Positions 1-10,750 of a DNA stretch of 64,000 bases are shown here, one piece after another. The DNA lies in the NCBI RefSeq assembly GCF_022539315.1, contig NC_066315.1:124159374-124223373 (forward strand), given 5' to 3'. Under the pieces are notes generated by a model that worked only from the letters and a program-made list of their open reading frames with translations, did not search any database and was not told where the DNA came from. Numbering within the stretch: the first letter of the stretch is position 1; every line of letters begins with the position of its first letter. This DNA comes from Serinus canaria (Eukaryota > Chordata > Aves > Passeriformes > Fringillidae). The translations under genes and the position numbers were made by a program.

Positions 1-329
1 ATGCTGGAAAACTGTGAGTCAGAGGCCCAGCTGGAGTGGTGGCTGAGCCAGAGCTGGTTGTTTGAGTAAGATGCTCATTGTCTGAGCTTTGATAGATAAT
101 CACATTGCACTGGGAAATGCTAATGGAAGGGGAATGAAAGGACTCAGAGTCTGACTTCTTGCAGACTAACTGCTCCTCTACAGAGAACTCAAAATATATT
201 TCACTCAAAATATATTTCACTCAAAATATAGTCTTTTTCATGCTGCTCACCAGGCCATTTGCAGATTAGGGAAAAAAGGATATAAAGAAATAGAATTTTT
301 CCTTGCAACAAAGGAAAGGGATAGACTAT
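1..329. other. Unannotated non-coding DNA
   Basis: No gene or recognisable repeat family apart from the short tandem repeat at 187-230. The open frame around 247-474 (minus) runs into the CR1 fragment that follows and is not protein-like. Confidence 0.5.
187..230. repeat. 16-bp tandem repeat, about 2.7 copies
   Basis: The unit ACTCAAAATATATTTC occurs at 187-202 and 203-218, with a partial third copy at 219-230. The copies are identical over the compared bases, which suggests a recent local duplication. Confidence 0.9.
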
Positions 330-881
330 ATGTATTCTGGGATGCATTGGCAGAGGCAAATCTGTCCCTGTACCCCACTCTCATGAGACTCCATCTGGAG
401 CACTGCATCCAGCTCTGGGTTGCCCAGTAAAGGAGGAACATTGGCCTGTCAGAAAGAGGCCAGAGGAGGGCCATGAAGCTAAGTAGAGGAATGGAGAATC
501 TTTTCTTTGTGGAAAGACAGATAGAAATGGGATTGTTCTGAAATAAGAGAAGGCTTCAGGATTCCTGTACCTAAAGTGAGCCTAGAAGAAAGATGGAGAG
601 GGACTAATGGCATGCAGTGACAGGGCAAGGGGGGATGGCTTCAAGGTGAAATAGACAAAATTTTAATTAGATATTAGGAAGAAATTCTTTACTGGGACAG
701 TGCTGAGGCATGGAACATGTGGCCCAAAAAAGGTGTGGATGTCCCATTCCTGGAAATGTTCAAGGTCAGTTTGGATGGACCTTTGGTCTAGTGAAAGGTG
801 TCCCTACCCATACCAGGGAGGCTGGAACTAGATGATCTTCAAGGTGCCTTCTTGCCTCAGGCACTCTGTGATTCTATGATC
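330..881 (+). mobile_element. CR1 LINE fragment, 3' end
   Basis: This reads as the last roughly 550 bp of an avian CR1 non-LTR retrotransposon in sense orientation. It contains the typical stretch ending a CR1 copy (a block resembling 'catctggagcactgcatcc', then the aggaagaaattcttt region, then a gatgatcttcaaggtgcc-like block) and terminates at about 867-881 with TGATTCTATGAT, matching the CR1 8-bp terminal repeat. It is 5'-truncated, as most CR1 copies are, and carries many substitutions, so it is old. It has no coding capacity. Confidence 0.85.
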
Positions 882-3339
882 TTGTATGTATGTTTACACC
901 TCTAATACCTCCTCCTTTCAGTTCTCTGTCTTGCTCTCTTGTTTGGATTTACTCTTTTCTTGGTATGTTCCATCTGATGCATGGAGGGTCATTAAAGCTT
1001 ATCCATCAGAATGAGAGATTGGTCCAGAGAGAAGCGTTTGTGAATTCACTGAAAACAAATAATATTATCTGCATATAACAATTTCTTCCTTGGGCATCAG
1101 ACTGACGACATTTCGGTTATAGGCAGTTTCTGAGACCCCTGAAGATGGTAGTTCTCTTGAAAAGTAGCAAACATGGAACTGAAAATATGTCCAGTAGTAG
1201 CCAGAAAGATATTCCGAGAGGGGTATTAAGTACCCATGAACAAGTTTGAAAAATCTAGGCAGAAATGTTGAAGTCTATTTATCAACATTATTAAACTGCT
1301 GATATTAGGGACAATGGAAAAACCACCACCTTATGAAAGCAATAAATTAGATTTTTTTTTTGAAAGAGCTCAAGAAATCATATTGATAAATTGAAAACAT
1401 AATTTTTCTAAGTAAAAACAAGAGAATGCAAAATTAATAATTATGTTGTGTTACTTTTAGTTGGCGAGGACAATTTTCCACTTTGGAGGGAAGTAATATT
1501 TCTGTAACAGGCTTATTCTACAAATTCTAAGGTTTTCATTTCCCCTTCATATCTGGAGACCTCATCTGTATTAAACAGAGTTTCACTTTATTATTCTGAA
1601 GTGCATTGTTTTCCCAGTATCATAAGTGTAGTGCAAAAAAAGGGTGGGAAAGGACATGGACATCAGCTATAACAATTTTTGTTTTTTTTTGAAAGCATGG
1701 AAAGTGTCTGGAAATATATATATATATATATCCTCTTGTATTCAGCTACAATGAAACACTCACAAATTTCCTTCTTCTAAACATGAACTTAAACCCAACA
1801 ATCATCTTTGATTTAACAAATAATATTTCAGCAGTTCAAGACTTGCTGATACAGGGAATCTTTAGAGTATAAGTAGCTATCTTGCCTCTAGACAACTGTC
1901 CTTTTAAAACTATCAGCTTCATTTCAGAAGTAATTTAACTTTTGTTTCAATTTACCACTATCCTTCATTTGTGTTTTTATTAATATGTTCTCCATTATTT
2001 ACTAGTTTCAACAGGTACTAAGCAATCACTAATTTTAGATGTTTTTTAAACTATAGATGTATCTGAGGAACTAGATTTATTAGGTGTAAATTGATGTTGC
2101 ATTGAAATGTAAACTCAATTTACATGGACATAGGGTCTGTTAACTACTTAGGACAAAAGCTGAAAGGCCAAACTCAAAATTTGTAGCTAAGTGCTTTTTT
2201 TAGTGGTAATGATTACCTCCACTCCTACACTGCTTTTTCTACAGGGATCAGAAAGGGTCATCTACAAAGCAGTGCTGTACATTTTCAGAAATACATGCCC
2301 CTGAGAGATTTGGATATGTCCATGGATGTGCAGGAGGTATCATGTGATATTGCAAGAGGCAATATGTGCTGTCAAGCTACCCACTCACCAGCTTCCCTGT
2401 ACATTCACCAAAGCATGGCAGGGTCCCCTTTCCCTGGAGGAGGTTCAAGGGATCACAGGCAAAGTTTCTGCACTTTGCAGCCGGCTAATTGAAATTCACC
2501 TCACTCACCTGTGGAGGCTTAGAGCTGAATAAAATAGATGGCTTGTGATTTGCCCTGCATTCATTTATAATTTATGTGTTTCACTATTAGAAAACTGCTA
2601 GATCCTTACAGAAAGAGTACAGGTAAGTGATTCCTGATTACACCCCTCCAGCAGAGACTACTGTGCTGTTTGTTATGTCAGCAAGTGAGAGAGAAGAGCA
2701 ATAGGATAGTTGAAGACAAAAGTGTCTTCCAAGTTCCCTTCATTCAGATTCATTAAAAATAGAACCAGACTCTTTCCTTACTTTCTGCTGTCATGTAGGT
2801 TTTCTTCTCTAGGAAAAGAAACAGCACAATGGTATCCTTGGCATTAGAGTACTTCAAAGGAAAAAACATTCTTGCTTTATTCTATACAGTGAAGTTTAAA
2901 GCAATAGCCTAGTAAAGAGTTTTAAATACCTCACCAGTAGTTTTGATAGTTTACTTCAGTAGAAGTTAATTTTCAAGAAGCTTAAACAACATATTTGTGA
3001 GGAGATTCTTCCTGCTCAAAAATATATAGGACATTTGCAGAGTAAGAAAAGTACTTATATAGATATTTGCTTTTTGATATAAAGCCAGTATATTTGCAGA
3101 AAAAATATTCAGTTTTTTACATCATTCTAGGATAAGAATTATCTGAAGAAAATACTGAAGTTACAAAGAACTGTTTGGAAAAAAGGCTTTTTTGCTCTAT
3201 TTTATTGCCTAAAGATTTTCAACCATACAGAAAGCTGTTTATAATAATTAAAAAAAAAAGTTTTCATATACATCAATTAAAAAAAAAAATTACTTGATCA
3301 CCACTTGAAAGGAGAAAAATTTTCCATATGAGTTTTTTA
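882..3339. other. Unannotated AT-rich non-coding DNA
   Basis: I see no gene or assignable repeat family, only short A or T runs and the TA tract at 1714-1731. The two overlapping open frames at about 2295-2532 are short and have no recognisable domain. Confidence 0.5.
1714..1731. repeat. (AT)9 microsatellite
   Basis: Nine uninterrupted AT dinucleotides between GGAA and CCTC. Confidence 0.9.
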
Positions 3340-4325
3340 CTGCCCAGAACTGGAACCAGCACTCCAGGTGTGTCCTCACAGAGAATGAGCAGAGAAAGCC
3401 ACTGGCCACCTCTGCTGCAAGGGAACATTGCTGGCTCATGTTTAATTTTGTGTCCACTAAGATCCCCAGGTATTTTCCTGAAAACCTTTTTTAAAGATGG
3501 TTGACCACCCAGCCTTTACTAGAGCATGGGTTTATTCCTATCTAGGTGCAGGACTTGAGATTTCTCTCTGTTTAAATTAATGAGATTCCTGTCATCCTAT
3601 TTCTCCAGCCTGATGAGGTGTAAGTGGCAACACAGTCATCTTGGGTATCAGCTGCTCCTGCCAGTTTAGTGTCATCTGCAACTCACTGAGAGTACACTGT
3701 GTCCCATCACCTTGATTGTGCTCTGGCATTAATGAAGATGCTAAGTAGCATTGATCTCAGAACTGACCCCTGGGTACACCAATAGTGACTGGCCTCCAGC
3801 TGGGCTCAGTGTCACTGATCAAAACTCTCTGAGTCCAGCAGTTCAGCCAGTTTTCAGTCCACTGTACTGTCCATTCATCTAGTTCACATAAAATCAGTTT
3901 CTCTATGATGATATTGTCGGAGACAGTGTGAAAATCCTCATGAAAGAAAAGATAAAGATCTCACTCTTCGGCTTTCATCCGCTGACCTTGTAATTTCACT
4001 GCAGAAGGCTGTCAGGGTAGACAGGCATGATTTGCCATTCATAAATCAATGTTGACTACTCTCAATCCCTTTCTTGCTCTGAATATATTTATAAATATTT
4101 TCCAGGATTAGTTGCATCCCCAGGGATACAGATGAGGCTAAAATCAGTGTAGTTCCCTGCATCTACCTTCGTGCCCTGCTAAGAGAAAGGGGTGATATTT
4201 TCCTTCTTTCATTTCCCATGAACCTTCTCCAGTTGCAATGACTTTTCAGTTCCTTAATCAGAGCAGTTTTCAAAGATGATCAATATGGCCTTGTAATGAG
4301 ATCAGACTGCTCCCTTAAGAGGCTA
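3340..4325 (-). mobile_element. CR1 LINE fragment, ORF2 3' part, antisense
   Basis: Read on the minus strand this matches the avian CR1 region covering the C-terminal half of the reverse transcriptase ORF and the start of the 3' region. Recognisable landmarks on the plus strand are 'ctggctcatgtttaa' (about 3432), 'gtttagtgtcatctgcaa' (about 3664), 'actgacccctgggtacacc' (about 3762) and 'agccagttttcagtccac' (about 3846). The frame is broken many times, so it is inactive. It joins a sense CR1 3' end at about 4325 in a 5'-to-5' arrangement, discussed as a possible twin-priming product. Confidence 0.85.
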
Positions 4326-4640
4326 TACCCACAACTCCTGTGGAGGTTGTAGTGAGGTGGATATTTTTCTCTTTTCCCAAGTAACAATAAGACAAGAGGA
4401 AATAGCTTCAAGTTGCACCAGAGGAAGATTAGATTAGATATGAGGAAAAATGTCTTTGCTGGCAGGGTTGACAAACATTGGAACAGGCATCCCCGGGAAA
4501 TGTGGTGGAATCATCACTCCCAGAGGTACTGAAAAGATGTGGCACTTAGGCATAAAATGGACCTGGCAGTTCAGGGTCAACAGTTAGATTTCATGATCTT
4601 AAAGATCTTTCCCAAGTTAAATTATTCTATGGCTTGTATA
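4326..4640 (+). mobile_element. CR1 LINE fragment, 3' end
   Basis: Sense-orientation CR1 tail. It starts at the 'ggaggttgtagtgaggtgg' landmark (4342) and continues through the ttagattagatatgaggaaaa block to a degenerate terminus 'attattctatggc' near 4621-4633. It is degraded and non-coding. The preceding sequence is a longer CR1 piece in the opposite orientation that covers the more upstream part of the element. Confidence 0.85.
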
Positions 4641-4773
4641 TGGCCAGTTTGTTTAAGTGCTCCTTATTTTGGTCCTCCTGAACTGAGGGTAAATTTTTTT
4701 CCTGAACTAAGTGTGTGGATGGCTCATATCTCACACTGAGACTGTTCTTAAGACAAAGTGTTGCTATCTATTC

Positions 4774-4830
4774 TTAGAATCATAGAAACGTTAAGGTTAC
4801 AGTAGAAACAGTGCATTTAAAGTGGTAGTC
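4774..4830 (-). mobile_element. Possible CR1 3'-end scrap
   Basis: 'TTAGAATCATAGAAACG' followed by 'TTAAGGTT' matches the complement of a CR1 3' terminus. The resemblance fades after about 30 bases, so the extent is uncertain. Confidence 0.4.
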
Positions 4831-7800
4831 TAAAAATGCTCATCTCTATTATTTGTCTTAATATCATACGAAAGAATACTACTCAGGTCTTACTTCATCA
4901 CACTCCATAAGCCAGTGTATCCATCTAGATTACCAATTCTTCCCTTATCAGATGATTCTTCTTTTCAGAATCCCTCATGATTAGATACAGCTTTATTTCA
5001 AGTGTTTTTTCACCTCATCAGACCCTTGCTTTCTTTTCCTTATTTCTTATACTAAATTAAGTCAAAATAGTCACATGAAAATGACAAAAGGTAAGATTAT
5101 ATGGCAGAATTTATTTTGGAGAAGTTAACATACATAGTTTTGTAGTGTCAAGGCCCAAATAAATAAACAAATCTATGTTGTTCAGAAAAGACCTGACTTA
5201 TAACCACTTGGGACATTTAGAATGTATCAAGTTTTGTTCTTATATTTGACATTGCATAATTTAAAATGACTAATAATATGAAGTCTAGATAAAGTTGTAG
5301 ACAAATTGTGTGACTTTTCATTAAAAGGCAATAGCAATATCTAGTAAATAATAATGAAAGAAAAGTTTGGTCTTTATAAAATTTATCTGTTTGCTAAAAT
5401 CCATGTATGTATCCCATTTTGACTGCAGAATTGGATCACCTGGCTATGAAGCAGAGAGTTGAACTAGATAAACTCAGTAGGTAGACATCCATCATCTCTC
5501 TGCTTCAACAGACATGGGAGTGGGGGATAAACATATTTTGTAAACTCCAAACATTTTTCTCTCTCTAGAACAGGACCATGTGTCACCTCACACAGCATCT
5601 TGAAGGAGCACACCAAATCTGTGTCAGATCAGCAAATATTGTTTTCCAGAAGGATACAAACCCCATGTATACATATAACTAGCCAGATAACTTTTTAAAC
5701 AAAGGCTGAAAGTGAAAATACAGATTTTTTTTTTTCCCTTGGGAGAAACATTTATGTCAATACTAAAGGATATTATCCTTAAGAAAACTTTGTTTAGAAA
5801 GGTTTTGCTGTTATTTTCCTTCTTAGTGAACTGTACACCAATGCATATATCTTGCAATTTTCAGATGGGTGTCTGATCACAGCCACTTTATTAATCTCAC
5901 ATCCCTGAAATTAAGATTGGCTCTTTCAGAGCTTATTTTACTAAGGATGGAAAAAAAGCAGCCTAGTAGGAAATGCTGCTATTCATTTTTAAATGCTTAA
6001 ATGCTTGCTCTGCTGAAATAATGTTAAGCATTGTATCTTTTTCTTTTTTCCCTAAGGAAATGAAAGCACTTCCTTGCAGAGGAAGGGCTGAAGCAAAGAA
6101 AATTTGCATGAATGTTTGAAGCAGTCTTAGCCTCTGCTGTCATTTGGGAAAATAATCCAAACCATAGATGTTTAAAGAAGGTCAGCTTGGCGGTATATAT
6201 GACAAAATGCAACATGAAAAATGTTCTGTATTCACCATGTTCTTTGAAATCTGTGACATTATTCAAAAGAAAGCTGTTTTGCTTATTTGAGGGAAAATGA
6301 AAGGTTATTCTCTCAAGCTCTTATCATGACTCCAGCCCTGAACTATGTGGCCTTTGACAAATAACTTAATTTCTCCATTTGAAAGAGAAGACTGTTGGGG
6401 ATTTCCATGCAAAATATTTTGAATACATTACTAAAATATTTTTGTTTGTTTTTTTGTGTTTTTTATCCCATTTTTGTCTATCCTATAACATTTTTTCTCT
6501 TTATTTTTTTTTCTTCTTCCCAGCGTGAAGTGTTCATGATGTTGTATACAATCACACAGATTTTCTTCAAGAATATTTGTCTTCATGTAGACCTACTGTT
6601 TCATCTCAAATGATGGTGTGTCTGTATGCCATGTCCACAAGTTCCTTTTCTGAATATTTCCCTTCTGTCTTCTGGAAGTAAACTTTTCCTTTTGAATAGA
6701 GCAAACAATATAATGAACAAGGTGACCTAATCCTTTTCCTTAGGAAAAAACCTGAAATTACTGGTAAAGAAAGTATCCTGACATTAGAAGGTTGCTATTT
6801 TTACTAAGATCTGTTTATGTTTCTAAGGTATAGATTGCATAAAAAATTAGCAGGTGGCTTTCTATCTGTGGTGGCACAAATGGAAATCTGGATTGTAGGA
6901 TTTTCTTATATCTGATCTTAGGCATCACTCATTTCATAAAAAGGAAAGCTTCCCGAGAATGAAGGACTTGACTGATCATAAAAAATACTAGACCCTCTTC
7001 CACTGTCTTTCTGTTGACTTTGAGGTGCAAACAATGGTTGCAGGGAGGACTAGGGGTCTTGAAAAATGTAAAGGATTTTCTGGTTGCAGTAAGTTCTTGA
7101 GGGTGTGCAGAAAAAAACTGAGATTTCATGCTATACTCTTGCTCTTTTATTTTTAAATAACTCTGTTCCTTGAGGATTAGAAAAGCATTACTTGCATAAC
7201 TGGCAAGTTATGTATTCTCTAAAATCCCCAAAACCTGGCAATTTGTTTCTAGAAGGATGAGACACCCCAGTATTTTAGTAGACTATCATTTTATGGTAAG
7301 TAGTGATAACTCAAAAATAATCACCTATATTTAAATCTATGACATATATTCAATTAATTCTTGAATAGCAAGGGCAATAAAATGTGTTCACAAAGCATAG
7401 GTAGCTTCCTTCATCTACTGACACTGTTTGTTAATGAGTTGGGAAATAAAGTCTCAGACACGATTCTCCTTTATGTTTTCTGAAAAATTTGGCATTCATA
7501 CCTGTAATCACCAAAAATAATCACTCTATGCAACTGCAGGTTGAAATTTCACAGATGTGAGTGGACAGGGCAGTCAAATTTACTGTATGAGGATGCTTTA
7601 GAAATGCTTCATTATGGATGCTGCTGTTGTTATCCTTGAATTCTTCCCTGGCCCCTGTGTATTTATCTTTCATTTCAGCGAATCTGAAAGCAGCCCTGTA
7701 CAGTGGAATGATGCCTATGTAGAATTCTCCCTATGTACAGAGTTTTCCAAACCACTCACATCTTCTGTGAAATGAGGAGGAATGATTTCCACCGAAGCTA

Positions 7801-9706
7801 TTGGTAGAAAGCACTGTATCGAAGGGAAGTACTTTCGCTTGGTAAAAGATTGACAAGATTGGCTTGACAAATAGGGATTTTTTTTCAGTAGGTGAAACCT
7901 CAATTGGAAAGTGCTGGTTTTGTTGTTTTTTTTTTTTTCCTCAAACTTTGCCTTTTCCCTTTATTTTATTTTTAGGGAAAAAAATACAGCATAAGCAGAA
8001 AATGTGAAGTATTTCAGTCTAATCTTTTGAGACAGGTGATTTAGACCAAAGACCCAAGTTAAAAGAAAGGTTACCTGTTAAATATTTTCTCCTTAAAGGT
8101 GTTAGTGCCAAAGAATACACTAAATTAGTTTTAGCATGAAGGAAGTATGGTAATTACACTTTTAGCTTCTTCTCCAAAAATACCATCAGTTTACAAGAAA
8201 TTGATTTATTTTCTTCTAAAATAGAATTTCATTGCAGTTTTTTAGCTGATCTTGCTCCTATTTCTGAAAAAATAATTGTTTCCAAGCAAACTTTTTAAAA
8301 GTAAATTAATGCTTTTAGCTCTGTGTGTTTAACTGAGTCAGCACAAGTATTGCTGAACTGATAACACCTCCTATATACTTAAAGAAGCTGAAATCCAGAA
8401 CTTAATGATGTCTTCCCTAATCATTTGGCAAGTGAAGCAATAGGTTGCTGTTGTAGGAAATTGAAATAGTATGTATCAATTTTCCTAGCACTATGTTTGT
8501 GCTTATACAGTTTAAAATGATCAGTAATACTTACCATTTCCCAGTGTTTATAATCAGCTCAAGACAATTGTGCAGAGGTGAAAAATCACCATGGAAGTTT
8601 CCAATGGAGCACCAATCTCTTTGTGACATTTACAAAGAGAAATAAATGCTGTGCTTTTTTTGAATGATAAAGGTGAAGAAGAAAAAATGGCATTTTTCAG
8701 TTTCCTGTATTTATCTTGTCAGAAATTATTTCTGTGAAGAATCCTCATCTAGCAGCAACTGGGAATAAGAAATCCATTACTGCCAAGACAGAAGATTCAA
8801 TAAACTGTGCTGAATTTACTGGACTTACGGAAATGTCTTTCTTTTTCTCACATACCACTGCCAGTGAAAGGAAGTACCAGTAATCTTAGGATTTATAATA
8901 AAATCCTAAAGTTGTGTATATCCTGAAGCTGTCTCAGGTAATTTTCTGTTAGCTTTATCCTGAGTAAGGTTGGTATGGATTAGTAGCTACACCTGAGTAT
9001 GGAGAAGTAGCCATATCTTTGTGCTTGGATATTGAGACAAGTTGTTTAAGCACAGTGGGCATCAAACCCATTGAAGAGACAACCCCAGCAGTAATGCAAT
9101 TCAGAAGTTTGACTCATTTGTGTTAAAATGGGAGTGTGATTGTGGAAAACTTGGTCTAATGTGTATTGCAAACTAATGCTAAAAGTTGTCCTTTCCTTAC
9201 TTGATCTGTGGTATAAAGTATAATTTTAAATACTGCAGCTGGTTATTTTACATCTCACCAGGACGAAGAGTTGTCTTTACAGCAAAGAGAAAAAATACAC
9301 ACACATAGAAGATTTTTTAATTTCTGCTACTATGCATGATTCAGATAGAGCACAGGATCCATAATAGTTTCCTTCTACCCTATTTTTCCTATTTGTCTCT
9401 GAATTCATATTTTCTCCATTGTAGCTCACCATTGCAGTCATGGACCCCAGATTTTTCACTAATTCAACAGTGCAAGGTTTGGGGGCTTGTCAGATCTTTT
9501 CTGGATTTATATTTTCTGTCCTTGAGCTTAGTACAGCTGATTTTAGTTCTTGGAACAGATTGTCCATTAGTTAGGTAACTTAAACCTAAGTTCAGCTTTG
9601 TGAAATAATGTGATTTTACTCTATAAAAATTACATCATATTTGATAAGTTTTAAACAAAACTTGGGGGTCAACAAGAGAAGAAAGTGTTCAAACAGACTA
9701 AAAACA

Positions 9707-9748
9707 CTTTTAGCTGTAGTTCCACAAAAGTGGAACTACAGCTAAAAG
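9707..9748. repeat. Perfect inverted repeat, 19-bp arms, 4-nt loop
   Basis: Left arm 9707-9725 (CTTTTAGCTGTAGTTCCAC), loop AAAA at 9726-9729, right arm 9730-9748, which is the exact reverse complement of the left arm. The palindrome sits in non-repetitive DNA. Two small open frames overlap it by chance. A second palindrome with the same dimensions lies 1,002 bp downstream. Confidence 0.95.
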
Positions 9749-10140
9749 AGAAAAGAAATCCAACAAACTTCTCCCACACTTTGTTTTTGTTTCATACAGT
9801 GATACAGAATTATTCACAAACTGAACGAATCCTATTAATGACATTTGGCGATGCTGATGCCTACACACTTCTGTACATCTCCATCTGGGCAACAATGGCT
9901 TAATTCTCTGCTGGAAAGAGTCAACATGGGCCATGGAAAAGCTGTTGCTTTCTTTTTTCTTCCTGAAAGTTTGTAGGCATGTGCATTACGAAATGCAATG
10001 TTTATTTATGACAAGAGAAACTGGACCTAAAATGGTTGTGTGGACTAATTCTCTACTGTTTTAACTTGGTGATAAAGCAGATCTCAGAGTGCTGTAGTGT
10101 GAAATATTACCTTCTGGTTTTGAGGGGTGATTCTGTAAAC

Positions 10141-10293
10141 TATTTATTAAATATTATATATTATTTTAATAAATATTATTAAAATATATTAATTATATAT
10201 ATTAATTTATATATTTATATAATATATATTTATATATTTATAAAATTTATATTAATATATTAATTTATTAAAATTATATATTATTTTATTAAA
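10141..10293. repeat. 153-bp block containing only A and T
   Basis: There is no G or C between the C at 10140 and the C at 10294. The tract mixes TATATT, TTAAT and AAATAT motifs rather than a single unit, so it is a degenerate AT-rich low-complexity repeat. Such DNA unwinds easily. Confidence 0.95.
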
Positions 10294-10708
10294 CTAGAGT
10301 ACATTAAATTTCATAACCTGCAGTTTAGCACTATAACTGTTATACCTCATACAGACCCTAGAAATGAGGTTGTGGGTGGGGAAATAGGGATTTTTTCAGA
10401 ATATAGGTATTCTCTTGACTACTTTTCATCAGAAGCTCTGAATAATGCTCTCTGATATGCTGTATTGTATTTCTTGGCATTTGACTGACCTGGCTCCACA
10501 TATTCATCTGAAACATTACATCCCAAACTCCCCTTGAGATGTGGATACCCCAAAAGTTTAATCTGCAGATGCCATTAAATATTGTTTTCCCGTGGTTGTA
10601 ATTTTCATTTGATATTTAAAGATGGAGAAGCCCTATATGAAAGCAATGTGTTTTATTAAATAAAAAAGAAAAATTTGTTACTTTATGTTTATAAAACTGG
10701 AAATATTA

Positions 10709-10750
10709 CTTTTCTGGTTTTACACTTATAGAAGTGTAAAACCAGAAAAG
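10709..10750. repeat. Perfect inverted repeat, 19-bp arms, 4-nt loop
   Basis: Left arm 10709-10727 (CTTTTCTGGTTTTACACTT), loop ATAG at 10728-10731, right arm 10732-10750, the exact reverse complement. The total length (42 bp), arm length and loop length equal those of the palindrome at 9707-9748. Both begin CTTTT and end AAAAG, but the arms are otherwise unrelated. Confidence 0.95.

Noticed and set aside
187..230. Possible CRISPR-like array
   Set aside because: Direct tandem copies without spacers in a vertebrate genome; a simple tandem duplication.
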